Shown here piece by piece: positions 11,693 to 22,817 of a stretch of DNA of 64,000 nt. The notes beneath the pieces were generated by a model. It was not told the DNA's origin. It was given only the letters and a program-made list of their open reading frames with translations, and searched no databases. Each line of letters begins with the position of its first letter. Within the stretch, counting starts at the first letter, position 1. Made by a program: the position numbers and the translations under genes. This DNA comes from Incurvaria masculella (Eukaryota; Arthropoda; Insecta; Lepidoptera; Incurvariidae), in assembly GCA_946894095.1 (NCBI GenBank), contig OX335646.2, positions 18,532,077 through 18,596,076 on the forward strand. Direction: 5' to 3'.

Positions 11693-11980
11693 AAAAAAAC
11701 CGGCCAAGTGCGAGTCGGACTCGAACACGAAGGGTTCCGTACCATCGTACAAGATTTACCGCAAAACCAAAACAGTTTTTTGTATGGCTCCTTTAATTTT
11801 TATTATTTTATAAAGTTACCTATTTGTTGTTATAGCGGCAAAATAAATACATAATCTGTGAAAATATCAGCTTCCTATCTGTTACGGTTCATGAGAAACA
11901 GCCCTGTGACGGACGGACGGACAGCGGAGGCTTAGTAATAGGGTTCCGTTTTCACCCTTTGGGTACGGAATCCTAAAAAT
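11693..11980 (+). repeat. Family M repeat, near-complete copy
   Basis: Starts with an A-run and CCGGCCAAGTGCGAGTCGG, continues through 'GAAGGGTTCCGTACCATCG', a T-rich middle, 'GTTACGGTTCATGAGA', a (GGAC)n block, and ends with 'CCCTTTGGGTACGGAATCC' and a short A-run. The same order appears in the copy at 34385-34681. This family is familiar from many Lepidoptera and supports the taxonomic guess. Confidence 0.85.
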
Positions 11981-12141
11981 TGTTTTTGTTCTTAATCATT
12001 TATTTTTCCAATGTGTTTTAAATTTAGTATAAAATGTTTAGAATATTTATAAAAATCTACAGTTTTGGATTTTATCATGGATTCTTCTGCTATGTAAATT
12101 TGTTTCGTCATTCTTTCGTTACCCATTCGCTCCTCCCAGTT

Positions 12142-12310
12142 TTTTTTATGCAACCTGACTAGGATGGCTAATAACACACAACTGCCGTTATGATATTAGC
12201 CCAATACACCACATTTTCGAAAGAATTAGGTGCCAACCCAGAACCTTCCCTCACGCCTACACTGAACTGGATGGGAAACACGGAAAAAAATCATTGCCGC
12301 TTCAAACATA
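12142..12310 (-). repeat. 5'-truncated SINE, minus orientation
   Basis: The minus strand reads from 'GAAGCGGCAATGA' through 'CCATCCAGTTCAGTGTAG', 'GGCACCTAATTCTTTCG' and 'GTATTGGGCTAATATCAT' to the tail 'GTCAGGTTGCATAAAAAAA'. It lacks the pol III head. Confidence 0.8.
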
Positions 12311-14104
12311 GTTTCATGCTATAGTTATGAATACTATTATTAGAATAGCATAAATATGTTTCTTTACTTGACATAATATGTTAAAGTAATGACTTTTATG
12401 TCATACTTAAACCAATTTAAAAATATTGAAGTCAGGTATATTAAATGATATAAGAGGCTAATATATATCCGCTAATGACTAGCCGCCGCCACCCGCAACC
12501 TGTTTTGGCACTAGCATCACGGCCGAGTTACTTGCGCTGGGTACGGATTGTGGTAAACACCTGCATGAGACGGGTGGTTTCATCGTTCCCACCAAAGATA
12601 ATACTAATAATTACTTCATAATAGATGGCCACCTTCACACAAAGTCTTCTCCTTTCGCAGTTGTTTGCCGGCAGCAATAAAACTAATGATACCTCAAGAA
12701 TATTTACGCCAAATTAAGCTTAGCACTCTGCGCGGACAGATGAAATTTTTTTTGGCCAACCTAGTCCATCCCTTTTTGAAAGATAAGAATGTTTGAGGTA
12801 TATCTGTGTACTTTAGGCACTCTTTTACACAGGTCCTAAAAAAATTCAATAAGTCGAGCTTGAAGAAAAATTGGGGCATTTTTTGTCTAGTTGAGAACTC
12901 TACACCCGCAGTCTGTAAATACTGAGTAACTTAAACTCGTAATGGCGTGAAGCCTAATCGGTCCAAAACAAAACACCTACTCACCAATAATGCTTGTCTA
13001 TGAAAGGTATTGCAATATGATAATGCACTCTCTAAGGTAAATCTGGGTGTTCATATACCCTGTATAATAATAGGGTTCGGAAACATTGCTGTTTTCGTTC
13101 ATAGGTTGCCAAACAAGGTATACACTGAACTTGGAAATTTTTAGTTTATCCGTTGCAACTCTCACCGATTTTGTAGATGCCTGTTCAAAAACCTTTTTTA
13201 CTCGGCTTATATTTCTTCATGTAGATACTAGAATAAGTCTTCACGGAATCTTTTTAAAATCGGCCTCTTCCGTTTCTTTGTGACGTTTTATTATTCGGTA
13301 CATACTAATTCTTCTTGCGCCCTCTTCAATAATATGACGCTCTATCTCATATTTCTCATGAATCAAATAGTATTGAATAACTATCTTTGAAAACAATTTT
13401 TGTTCGGCTCCATTAATTTAAAAAAAATGCAAGACTGTTTTTAAACCGGCCTATTTTGACAGATTAGTTAAGTATGGTTACCATGACAATTATTTATTTT
13501 ATCTGTGAAAACTTTTTCTGTGGCCACTTTGATTTTGATTAAAGTCTCTTTACTTCTGGGACTTCCTTTATGACCCGACCTATTATATAAACCTATGCCG
13601 CCGTGGCCCTTTTGAAAGCTCACAAGAAAAGAGTCGTAAACTGGCTCACTGAAATTCCTAAAATCAATTGCCAATGCCGCTTCTTTGAAATAATATATCA
13701 AACAATAGGCTGGCACGCCGTCGACACTCCTCGTCTGTGTGAGATTCACCGTCGGCGCAGCGTCGGAGCGCGGCGCGCTACGAAACATCGCGAGGGTTTC
13801 ACTCGACACAATGGGGATATTAAAATAAACAAGACTGTACGAAATGATTATTATTTATTGTATGTTCTTTTTTCAACACATGTTTACATCATCATTCGTT
13901 TAACTTTTAACAATAAACTTTTTATACATGGCTGACATTATAAGAACATAAACATAATTTTTAAGCTATGTTAAAGTACATTAGTCATATAAATGATGGA
14001 TCAAATATTAAGAACATTCAGGGGTTTATAATTCCGCTTTTTCATCTTAAAAGCTTTATCTTTAAAGCTTATAAGTTTCCCCCATTACTTAAAATGAAGA
14101 AAAA
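12311..14104. other. Non-coding spacer
   Basis: The longest ORFs (13468-13809 on the minus strand, 113 codons, and 13603-13935 on the plus strand, 110 codons) overlap each other antiparallel and show no domain or splice pattern, so neither is called. No repeat family recognised. Confidence 0.4.
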
Positions 14105-14126
14105 ACACACACACACACACACACAC
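14105..14126. repeat. (CA)11 microsatellite
   Basis: Eleven uninterrupted AC units following a short A-run. Confidence 0.95.
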
Positions 14127-15595
14127 AACCACTCCAAAAAATCACGACGTTGGTAGACTTTGCACGTTGTAATAATAAATGACTCGGAGAGTACCAAACT
14201 AACGCGAGGTTGCACAGTCAGTGACAACCTTTGAACGCAGTATTCCTGGGAAGATGCGGACTCGCCCCGCGCACTCCGCGCACCCCCGCACCACGCACAC
14301 ATAGCCGATAGCACACGCATAGAAATACACTCATAAGTTTCGCTTCTGTTACGTTAGTTATTTATTCAGTGCTGTTGGTCACACTACCATATAAATTACT
14401 GCCGAAATGCAGGTGCTCATAATTAGTAGGAACACCTGCATTTAGACCATAACAATTTTATAATGACTTAGAGCTTTTCACCAAGCAAGTTTATACAAAA
14501 TAAATATAATATTTATAAAATATGTTGAACAAAATAATACGTAAGGTATATTATGAATTGAATTGAAAATTGTACTTATTATATTTTACAGACGGATGGG
14601 TTCGTAACTAATAACAAAAAAATACAAATAACTTCAAGAATAAATAAAGATGTAAATATGTATGGAAATATAGAATTAATATTATTTTATGAAAACACAT
14701 CTCTTAATATTAATTTAATGTGGCACTCAACTATTTAAATAGCTTGTCTCAGCGCGCTCGTCACAGCATAACATGTGTTAACCCTGAACAGCCGCACAAT
14801 TTGGCGCTGCTAAGTGAATGTCATGTTTCGGGGCAGCGCGATAAGCTTAATTTGGTGTAAACATTCTCGAGGTACCTGGAGTTTTATTGCTGCCGGCACA
14901 AACAACTGCGAAAGGCTTGAGCTTCGTACGGAGATGTCCATCTATTACGAAGTAATTATTAGTATTATCTTTGCTAGTAAGCTCTGAATTCAATCAGATG
15001 CCGACCAATGTGTTACATGAGACTTCAGTTAAGGTATTTTTGATCGTCATTGAAATCGTTATGATTTTCAGATCCTTAGGATGTTTTTATTATTGCAGCA
15101 GCATTGTACGAATTTGTGTTTATGTAAAATACATTAACAACAAGGTGGGTACACACATATTACAAAGTAGCTACATATTTCTTTTATATTAGTATACCTG
15201 TTGTATGCCATAAAATATCACGAACTGAAGTTCGAACTAACAAACAATATATTTTACTGCCGTAAAAACGCGTATCATCGAGTCCTGCAACACATTTCCT
15301 GAAATCAACCGCTCGATTTGTATTGTTCACTGTTTACAACCTTCAGGTGCATACATTTTTACATCAAACATTTCCTTGAGTTGTTGTTTCGTTTTCAAAA
15401 AGAATCTGTGCAATATATCTACCAGTCCGTTACGTTTTTATAGTCGTATTCAGAGTGAACTGTCAAATTTTAGTACGCAGACTAGCACTGGACTAACCAT
15501 ACAAAATGCTATTTAGTTCGGCGATAATCGGTGTATTATAGGTAGTACGCCAACTCTGATTACTACTGTTAGGGCTTAGGAATGAAAGTATACAT
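14127..15595. other. Non-coding spacer
   Basis: AT-rich DNA with a short GC-rich patch near 14240-14310. Nothing recognised. Confidence 0.4.
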
Positions 15596-15829
15596 ACTAG
15601 TGGCGCGGGGACTAGACTAGAGGCCTGGGTTCAGATCCTCGCCCGTTCATGCACTACTTTCTTTCTCATTCTGAGTTATATAAGTGCATTTTGGTTACGA
15701 ATGTGAGCTGGTCCATAGTTCGGAATCCATGTGAAACTGTAGGTCCCTTTACCCTACTAGGTGGTAGGGTTTAAGCCCGCCCGGGTATCATAACGGTAGT
15801 TTTGTGGTATGGCAGGCTGCATAAAAAAC
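15596..15829 (+). repeat. tRNA-headed SINE, short internally deleted copy
   Basis: Begins in the pol III A-box region (TAGTGGCGCGGGGACT), has the B-box-like GGGTTCAGATCC, then the body through TAGGTGGTAGGGTTTAAGCC. After 'CCCGCCCGGG' it jumps straight to 'TATCATAACGGTAG', skipping about 190 bp present in the full-length copy at 38258-38668. It ends with a degraded 'GTGGTAT...ATAAAAAAC' tail. Confidence 0.85.
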
Positions 15830-17099
15830 GACAGCACTTTCAGTACAATCTGTCAAATGCATACAATATTTCAAAATCAAGTCTAAAGTCAAAATCTTTT
15901 TCAGATGCGCAAAAGTTATGTTTTTGGTGTGTAAACCCCACTTTGTAACGTAAATTAATATATTTGTTTCACGCTTATTCACTAGATAAATATGTTATCT
16001 AATACTACAAAAAAGAAAAGTGACTGCCAAGCAATTACCTAAATTAGAGGTGGTTGGGAACAGAAAGAATGTTTTTTAAAACTATATAAGGTATTGGTCA
16101 CAGGCCTCATAAAATATTTAAAATACATATTTATAAGTTAGCCCTTAAGAAAATTCTATTATATATAGATTTTTTTAAATTTTAATTATGATTATTGTAT
16201 TTTGTTTACTTCATTTTGCTAAAATAAAATTTGCCAATTAATGTTTGTTTGAATATGTATGTAGGTTGGCCCAAGCGTATAACTAGAGTTTCTTAGATCT
16301 ATGTAAAATAATACAAGTTTTTTATTCTTATGCAGATCATTCTTTCGATGCACCTTCAAATGTTTTATTTGTCTCAAATATAAAAATAACACTACCTACA
16401 TATGATTTTGTCAATTAACTTTGATGAAATGTGTATGAACTGCGTTCATTTTTATTTTAGGCAAGTTTAAAATTAAGAGGTGCTTAATATTGCCTCCAAT
16501 ATCACCCCTGCTGTCGCGTGTGAATTTAAAAGAGCAACCCGTATAGTATACATAATATTTTATATTATTTTTTAAAATGACCTCAAGATGATATTTATTT
16601 CCATTAAGTACAGATAATATTGTTTAATATTGTTTTATTCAACCTAACATTAAAAAAACTGATAAAACATAAAAAGCAGTATTGATAAATAAAACTCTAC
16701 AATCGGTACATAATCACGAACCGATCGTGATTTGAATAAAATTCCAACCGCATTAAGTGTAATACAACATTTATCAGATCTGAATTAATTCGCCACCTCT
16801 GAAATATTTAAACCACTCTGGCGCGTCGAACGACTATAGCGCGTCGTAAATGATCTTGCCGGACCTAGCGACATCGTGAGAATGAAAGCTATTGGATGAT
16901 TTCTGACTAGCCGTGGCCCGCCCTATTTTTTCAGAACACCAATAGCCGATTTTACGCTGGACTCAGTTGGAGCCTTAAATACTGTACCTTGTTCCAAAAC
17001 CAAAAATGTTGACAACCGTGAAAAAGCCTCAAAATCTGGACGAGTTTATTTCAACTGGTGATGTTATAACGTATTTAGTAATACCTTACCTACCCCAAT
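15830..17099. other. AT-rich spacer
   Basis: No coding or repeat features recognised in this stretch. Confidence 0.4.
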
Positions 17100-17640
17100 G
17101 GCTCATAGCTTATGGCGCGGGGACTAGATTTTTATGCCTTGGGGGGGTCGTCGGTCGGGCGTCGTGCTCTAAAAAAAGAAATTAATATCAATGAAATAAT
17201 TGTTAAATTAGATCAACTAATTAAACTATTAATTAAACTAATTTCTCCTAATAAATTTAAAGAAGAGGGAGCTGCTATATTAGAGGATAATAAAAGAAAT
17301 CATCATAAACTTATTCTAGGTATATAATTTATTAAACCTTTATTAATATATAAACTTCGACTATGAAAGCGTTCATAATTAATATTAGCTAAACAAAATA
17401 TTCCAGAAGAACATAACCCATGACCGATCATTAAAATATAAGAACCCAAATATCCTCAATAATGTATAGTTATAATTCCTCTTAAAACAATACTCATATG
17501 AGCAACAGAAGAGTAAACAATTAAAGATTTAATATCTACCTGGCAAAAACAAATTAAACTAACTAAAAACCCCCCAACCGTGATGGTCGTGAGTTGGATA
17601 AGTTCGGTAGTCATGTAAAACTGTGGGTCTCTTTATAGGT
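17100..17640 (+). repeat. SINE sequence interrupted by the mitochondrial insertion
   Basis: The left piece (about 17100-17164) reads GGCTCATAGCTTATGGCGCG-GGACTAG, a diverged SINE head. The right piece (about 17580-17640) reads 'GAGTTGGATAAG', 'TTCGGTAGTCATGTAAAACTG' and 'GTGGGTCTCTTTA', matching the SINE region just after the head. Mitochondrial sequence lies between. The SINE bases in between (B box and the start of the body) are missing or unrecognisable. Confidence 0.65.
17165..17579 (-). pseudogene. ND4: Nuclear mitochondrial insertion (NUMT): C-terminal part of ND4
   Basis: Read on the minus strand with the invertebrate mitochondrial code (TGA Trp, ATA Met, AGA Ser), the segment gives 138 uninterrupted codons. 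They match NADH dehydrogenase subunit 4, the membrane proton-pumping subunit of complex I, including [41 protein letters not shown] and LNLLGEI. Under the nuclear code four in-frame TGA codons would stop it, so it cannot be a working nuclear gene. The absence of frameshifts suggests a fairly recent transfer, or little time under nuclear mutation. Both flanks are SINE-derived. The left edge is where the match stops after the SFFSA codons; the right edge is at the VGGFLVS codons. An assembly join of mtDNA is possible but less likely, given the short length and SINE flanks. Confidence 0.92.
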
Positions 17641-17644
17641 TTTC

Positions 17645-18010
17645 AGCGGCTCGTAGCCTAGTGGCGCGGGGACTGGCCTAGCGTACCAGAGGCCTGGGTT
17701 CAATACCGACATACACCACTGTCTTTCTCTTTCCGAGTCCGATAAGTGCATTTCCTCACGAATGCGAACTGGTCCATGGTTCTGAATCCATGTAAAGCTG
17801 TAGGTCCTCTTCCCCTACTAGGTGGTAGGGTTTAAGCCCGCCCGGGTTGGTACCATCGCATTGGATGAAAAGATGGTCGAAGCGGCAATGAAAAATTGTC
17901 CGTGTTTTCCATCCAGTTCAATGTAGCAGTGCTCATAAAGGGAAGGTCCTGGTATGGCACCTAATTTCTTCGGGAATGCGGTGTTTGGCTAATATCATGA
18001 CTAAAAAAGG
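17645..18010 (+). repeat. tRNA-headed SINE, nearly full length, tail lost
   Basis: Begins GCGGCTCGTAGCCTAGTGGC with the A box, then the B-box-like GGGTTCAATACC, the body hairpin CCCTAC...GTAGGG, 'GATGAAAAGATGGTCGAAG', 'CCATCCAGTTCAATGTAG' and 'GGCTAATATCATGAC'. The final 'TTAGCCATCCATGTC' and A-tail are missing. It starts only a few bases after the SINE piece that flanks the NUMT. Confidence 0.88.
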
Positions 18011-18413
18011 TAGGTACATTTTTGATGAACTCTGGAAGAATTTCGCAACAATCGGTATACACTTTGGTTATTTCATGCACTAGATTAGACATGTCTTGGT
18101 AGACAGGCTTAGTATGAGAACATGTAATAACGTTAATCTTCATAATATTGCGACGGAAACTGCACGATAGCGACTCCTGGTGTATTGCACCAATGTGGAC
18201 GAGAGCACACTGTCTGCCTATATGGAAGAGCCATTTTGGTAATGCTGATCTGTTTTCTCCATCTCGATTTTACGAGGCGTTTTCCCGCGCGGAACACGCA
18301 ATATACCGGCGCACGATGGGAGCATATCACGCAATGGCCGCTGCTCCGCCCCCTCGCTTTTATTAAGCGGTCCGGGCGATTCGCGGTCGTTCCCCGTGTG
18401 CACCACAGGCGGT

Positions 18414-18520
18414 GTGGCAAGACCATAGACTTGTAATGTAAAGGCGCAACAGAATTATGTGGTAAGACCATAGACTTATAATGTAAAGGCGCAACAGAAT
18501 CATGTGGAAAGACGATAAAC
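18414..18520. repeat. 45-bp tandem repeat, about 2.4 copies
   Basis: GTGG(C/T/A)AAGAC starts at 18414, 18459 and 18504, giving a 45-bp period ('CATAGACTT.TAATGTAAAG' then 'GCGCAACAGAAT'). The third unit decays. On the minus strand a 137-codon ORF (18133-18546) runs through it as a 15-residue repeat; I do not regard that ORF as a gene. Confidence 0.85.
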
Positions 18521-18814
18521 CCATAACGTCCTGAAATTTCAAACATATGAAATGAAATGAAATTAGGTACATTTATTGCATATAACCAAAAAATAAAATT
18601 TTATGTAAACCTTAAAATAACACACAGCAATAGAGAAAAAAAACCATAATATAAAAGTACTTAAATTAAAAAAATAACTAACTAAAATTAAATAAGACAA
18701 CTGAATTTAATAGTTTTATGATTTAGTTTAACAATAATGATCCGAAGTTATGTTTCAAATTTTACTTATGGAAAATAATTATGGTTAACAAAAAGAAAAA
18801 AATCGGTTGCTCAC

Positions 18815-19230
18815 CTCTCGTAATCGTCACGATAGCTTTCTTTGAGAAGAGTAGAGAAATTATAAAGTTTTACAACAAACGCATTTGACATTGAATTTCG
18901 GAATTTCGAAATTAGAAAACTTGTCGCATCAGGTAGGTATGTTCCATTTCTCACTAATTCGTGGTATATGTGCTTGAGTTGACTTCTCACTCTCACAATG
19001 TGTTCGTCTTGTAAGCACAGCGCGCTTATGCTTGGTCTGTGGGCAAGACATCGCTTTACGAGGCCTGTGGGATCGGTGCGGGTTCGAAACACCGCCGGGG
19101 GATTTGGAAAGATGTCGCCCGCTTTGCGGACTGTGCTGCTCTTTTGCAGCGATCTCGCGGGTCGAGGCAGCTTCGATTTATGACTCGAGAAAATCTTCAG
19201 ATTTACGAGCTTAGTCCGCCGGATTGGCAC
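18815..19230 (-). CDS. Unrecognised ORF / possible exon (139 codons)
   Basis: An open minus-strand frame begins at 19230 and ends with DDYER just before a TGA. At 18815 the bases read GAGAG|GTGAGC, a good splice donor, so the last about 60 codons (from about 19000 down) could be a coding exon. That part has mixed composition with no low complexity (for example HIYHELVRNGTYLPD). The first half overlaps a GC-rich patch with competing ORFs on the + strand. No family recognised, and neither a convincing acceptor nor a next exon was found. Chance is the main alternative. Confidence 0.22.
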
Positions 19231-19960
19231 ACCTGTATTGAATGATAGGTGGCCGACAGCAATAAAATGGGATCATGTTTTCCATCTCATGTAATATACT
19301 TAGCTCTAGAAGGCTGCTTTGGTATTATTAGTTATTTCAGGAATGGTTAAAGACCATACTTTATGTTAAGGTGATTTTAAACGTACGTTAATTCTTTGAC
19401 GAGGCAGTCGCCATTACCTGTAAAGTTGCATGCGCATTGAGTTGTTTTGGCCTAACAGCTAACAACTTAACCTTACACATATACTTAGTACTTCATAGCC
19501 CTTGTTTTAAAACAAAAGAATTAGAAAAAAATATGTTCAGTTTTATCTCCCCTTTTAGGTTCTGACTACGGGTAGTGGCACACAGTGTTGGTTTAGAATG
19601 TTTGGTGCTCAGAAACGTATGTTTATTAGGACAGCAACTAATGCATAGTTTGACTACAATCACCCTATAAACAAATCGAATGCTTCAGCGCAGGACCAAG
19701 GTGATATATGATATACGGAGCGCATCACACATCGCATTGGCATTTGTAAGGAGCATGTGAGTGGGTCAAAGTCCGATGGGTGGCGACTGCGGTGATGCAG
19801 TTTGTACATGTAACTAAAACGATCTATCAGTGTAATGTATGCGCTAATGAATTCCATGCTTCCTGTTATGTAGCTAACTAATGTAGTGTAAGCTTAGTTA
19901 TCCGGCATCGACCATACAAATAAAAAAAAAAACTGTTTTTTAGGCTCGAATTTTTTGTCA

Positions 19961-20340
19961 GCCTCAGTGGCCCAGTGGCGCGACACTTCGGCGATCGCTC
20001 TCCGAAGTTAAGCAACGCTGGGTCCGGCCTGGTCTTGGATGGGTGACCATTCGACCGTTGAGAGAGGCTGGCCGTGGTTCGGATTCCACGTTAAGCTGTA
20101 GGTCCCCTTCCTTAATTACTAGGTGGTAGGGTTTATCCCGCCCGGGTTGGTACCATCGCATTGGATGAACGATGGTCGAAGCGGCAATGAAAATTGTCCG
20201 TGTTTTCCATCCAGTTCAATGTAGCCGTGCTGTATAAGGAAGGTCCTGGCATGGCTCCTAGTTACCATGTGGTGTGTTGGGCTAATACCATGACAGAACT
20301 TGTGGTATTAGCCATCCATGTCCAGTCACATAAAAAAAAA
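19961..20340 (+). repeat. 5S-rRNA-headed SINE sharing the tRNA-headed SINE body
   Basis: The first about 100 bp resemble eukaryotic 5S rRNA: 'CCGAAGTTAAGCAACGCTGG' followed by 'CTTGGATGGGTGACC', the two halves of the TFIIIA/pol III internal control region. From about 20070 the sequence changes to the body of the tRNA-headed SINEs: 'GTGGTTCGGATTCCACGT', 'GCTGTAGGTCCCCTTCC', 'CTAGGTGGTAGGGTTTA', 'CCATCCAGTTCAATGTAG', 'TTAGCCATCCATGTCCAG', ending CATAAAAAAAAA. So a type-3 (5S) head and a type-2 (tRNA) head are attached to one body in this genome. 5S-derived SINEs are a known class; the shared body is read directly from the window. Confidence 0.9.
20005..20050 (+). promoter_or_regulatory. 5S-type internal pol III control region
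   Basis: A-box-like AAGTTAAGCAAC at 20005-20016 and C-box-like TCTTGGATGGGTGACC at about 20033-20048, at 5S-like spacing. They would be expected to recruit TFIIIA/TFIIIC if intact; activity is inferred. Confidence 0.75.
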
Positions 20341-20914
20341 CTGAGTCCAGCGTTCAGCAAAAGAACGATAATAGCGACCTCCAGAAGCAGTGAGTTTGCG
20401 TACCCTCATTATTGTATGCGCGTCAAATTCGTTTGAAATAAAAAAAATATACTGTAAAGTATGTTTTTTTTAAGTAAATTAAAATACATTTTATGCTATT
20501 TCACTAAGTAACTGTGTGATCTTGTCCAAAAAAAAAGGAAAAAACATAAATCAATTACATGTCAACAAAATGTAGTTTTTAAACCCTAGTAAAAACTTTA
20601 TACTAGGTTTAATAATAGGTTTGATAATAAATATTTATAAATCGTCAGGACTTTTGGAATCGTTCGTAGTTATGTTTCGGCGAAATCCATTAAAGCGGCC
20701 AACAAAAAGTCCATATTTGTTTTGTTAGGTTTAATCATGGTTTTCTCGTTAAATTTATCTTTCTGTTTTAGTAGAAAGCGGAATAAATAAAAAAATACAT
20801 TTAAGAAGATATTAACAATGTATTTTTCTTAATACAAGAAGTTGATGACTTTAGGGCCACCGAGTGTCCTGATATTGATTATCCCAACCAATTTCCGAGG
20901 GATCGACGAAGATA
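20341..20914. other. AT-rich spacer
   Basis: Nothing recognised beyond A/T runs. Confidence 0.4.
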
Positions 20915-21045
20915 CCATACCAGGACCTTCCCTTTAATTCAGCAAGGTCACTGCGTACTTTGTCGTTAAGGTTACACTGAAGTGAATGGAAAACACGAAC
21001 GATCCAATCCGGAAAGACCTACGAAGTGACAAGAAATGATGATTT
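20915..21045 (-). repeat. Diverged SINE fragment, minus orientation
   Basis: The minus strand has 'GTGTTTTCCATTCACTTCAG', 'GAATTAAAGGGAAGGTCCTGG' and 'TATGGTATC', matching the 3' half of the SINE body with an insertion of about 25 bp. No tail. Confidence 0.6.
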
Positions 21046-21385
21046 CAAACGGAAACAGAGTTGCCGGTATAATTAATATTGGTGATAAGCTCCTTTCGTT
21101 TCAGCTGAAAAGAGATAATAATGACCTGTTATGATAACTACTACAACACAGCCTAGTTGATGTGATCATAGGAGTCTTTTCGATGTTTTTAAGGATAATT
21201 TGTGGCCTGAAATATGAATAAGCTGAACAATTAGAGCTTGCCCTGCTCCAATTATAGTTTCATCTCAATTATTAAATTATTTTGTGCAACCACCAAATTT
21301 AAAACATGTATATGGAGGCAACGCAAACAATGGGAGTTGGAAAAGAGATAAAAATTCTTACAAATCTTTGATTCTAAGAAGCTTT

Positions 21386-21417
21386 GTATTCAAAAGCGGT
21401 GCAGCGCTTTTGAATAC
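21386..21417. repeat. 13-bp perfect hairpin
   Basis: GTATTCAAAAGCG at 21386-21398 is exactly inverted at 21405-21417 with a 6-base loop (GTGCAG). Function unknown. Confidence 0.8.
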
Positions 21418-22690
21418 TCAAAAATTAGCAGGTCATTAGGTATGCGAGAATAAATATTATCTTCACAGCTGAATTCTGAAAACATCACATGCTCTAGAAG
21501 TGAGACTGCTCTTTTTTTTCGAATAATTTTGCATGAATAAATTGCTTCGAAAAAAAGAAATTCTAGAAAAACCGGATGATACTTAATGAAAACGACTCTT
21601 ATGTAAATATTGAAAAGATTCGGGAATTAGGCCGGAAACCATAATTCTCTCGCCTTCGCCTCCGCAGTAATTAAACTTCTAAATCGTTTTCAAAATGGCT
21701 CTGTGCCTTTAATCCTGCAGGCTCTCAGATATAGGCTTTTATTTCGTATCTACTATGGTTTTTTTATTTCGGTTTGAGGGAATGTAATATCTTAATTTCT
21801 GCGTTTCGGAAAACTTGACTTGCTTTAAATGCAAGCGGTTCGTTCAATGAAAAATAAATGGAAATGACAAGTCAGGGTTTGTTAAATTCAATATTAGTAT
21901 TTTATTTTAATGTTTACTAGAAATGTATTAGGATATATTCGATTCTACCCATCGATTTTGAGGAGTGGTAGTAGTTTTTTATTATATTAAATTATTGTTA
22001 TTATGAAAGAAACAAAATAAAATTGAGTGCAAAAACCATAGGTGAAAAGTTATGGTAAAGGAATGAAATGTAAAGGAATACCTTCGTGTTGATCTATCCT
22101 AATAACTAGTGGTGCGTTTCATAACACAAGATATCTTCTAGCTTGTACTCACTTATATGTAATGCATATATAAAAGATAAAATATTTGATAGGAAAATTC
22201 TGTGTAAGAGAGAGTTATGACAAAAGTTAACTTGCAAGATGGATAGTATAATAATTATACAAAAACAAAAAAAAATAAGTGGTTAATGATTTCGAAAACT
22301 GAAACAAGTTTGAAATATTGTTTGTGATGCTCGTGGATTTATAATTATGTAAAACCCGATCCGGCCTTCCAAATTACCTTTAACAAAATTTGAATGAAAT
22401 TAGAAAGGCCCGATCGGGTCTCTATTTGAGAAGTACGGAATGCAATGGAATCCTATTGACGAAGAGGAATCCTCTGAATTAATGGTATTCCTTTGAGCAA
22501 TAGCGTTGAACTGCTCAATTGTAAATCAGAAAGTCGTTTAAGCAAATGATTTCAATATTCATTTTGATTCATAATGATAGACTGATCACACTTGATGAAG
22601 TCGGTTAAAAATGCATTTATTCCTTTTGAAAATATAAACGAATTCACGTTAATATATCATGCATTTGTAAGCGTATTTACCCCACTGAAC
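21418..22690. other. AT-rich spacer with a weak inverted repeat
   Basis: An inverted repeat with 17-bp arms and a mismatch or two lies at 22354-22370 and 22403-22419 (ACCCGATC.GGCCTT). Otherwise nothing recognised. Confidence 0.45.
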
Positions 22691-22692
22691 TC

Positions 22693-22817
22693 TTATTACC
22701 CGACTGCGCACAAAGGAGGGTTATGTTTTTCGGATATATGTATGTATGTTAGTATATTTCTTTGGAACGCTCTGCAGCCTAAACGTCTTGATGGATTTTG
22801 GCTTGAGAAGTGACGTT
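22693..22817 (+). repeat. Interspersed repeat family Q, copy 1
   Basis: Starts 'CCCGACTGCGCACAAAGG' 'AGGGTTATGTTTTTCGG', then a GTAT-rich stretch and 'GATGGATTTTGGCTTGAGA'. A second copy at 23788-23890 has the same order. Confidence 0.65.

Noticed and set aside
13468..13935. Two overlapping ORFs of about 110 codons on opposite strands
   Set aside because: Antiparallel overlap without domain, splice signals or codon pattern; neither is preferred.
17112..17327. + strand ORF of 71 codons (IIVKLDQLIKLLIKL...)
   Set aside because: It is the antisense of the mitochondrial ND4 insertion; the correct reading is on the minus strand with the mitochondrial code.
19961..20080. 5S rRNA gene
   Set aside because: The internal control region is 5S-like, but the 5' and 3' ends of 5S rRNA are missing and the sequence runs into a SINE body.
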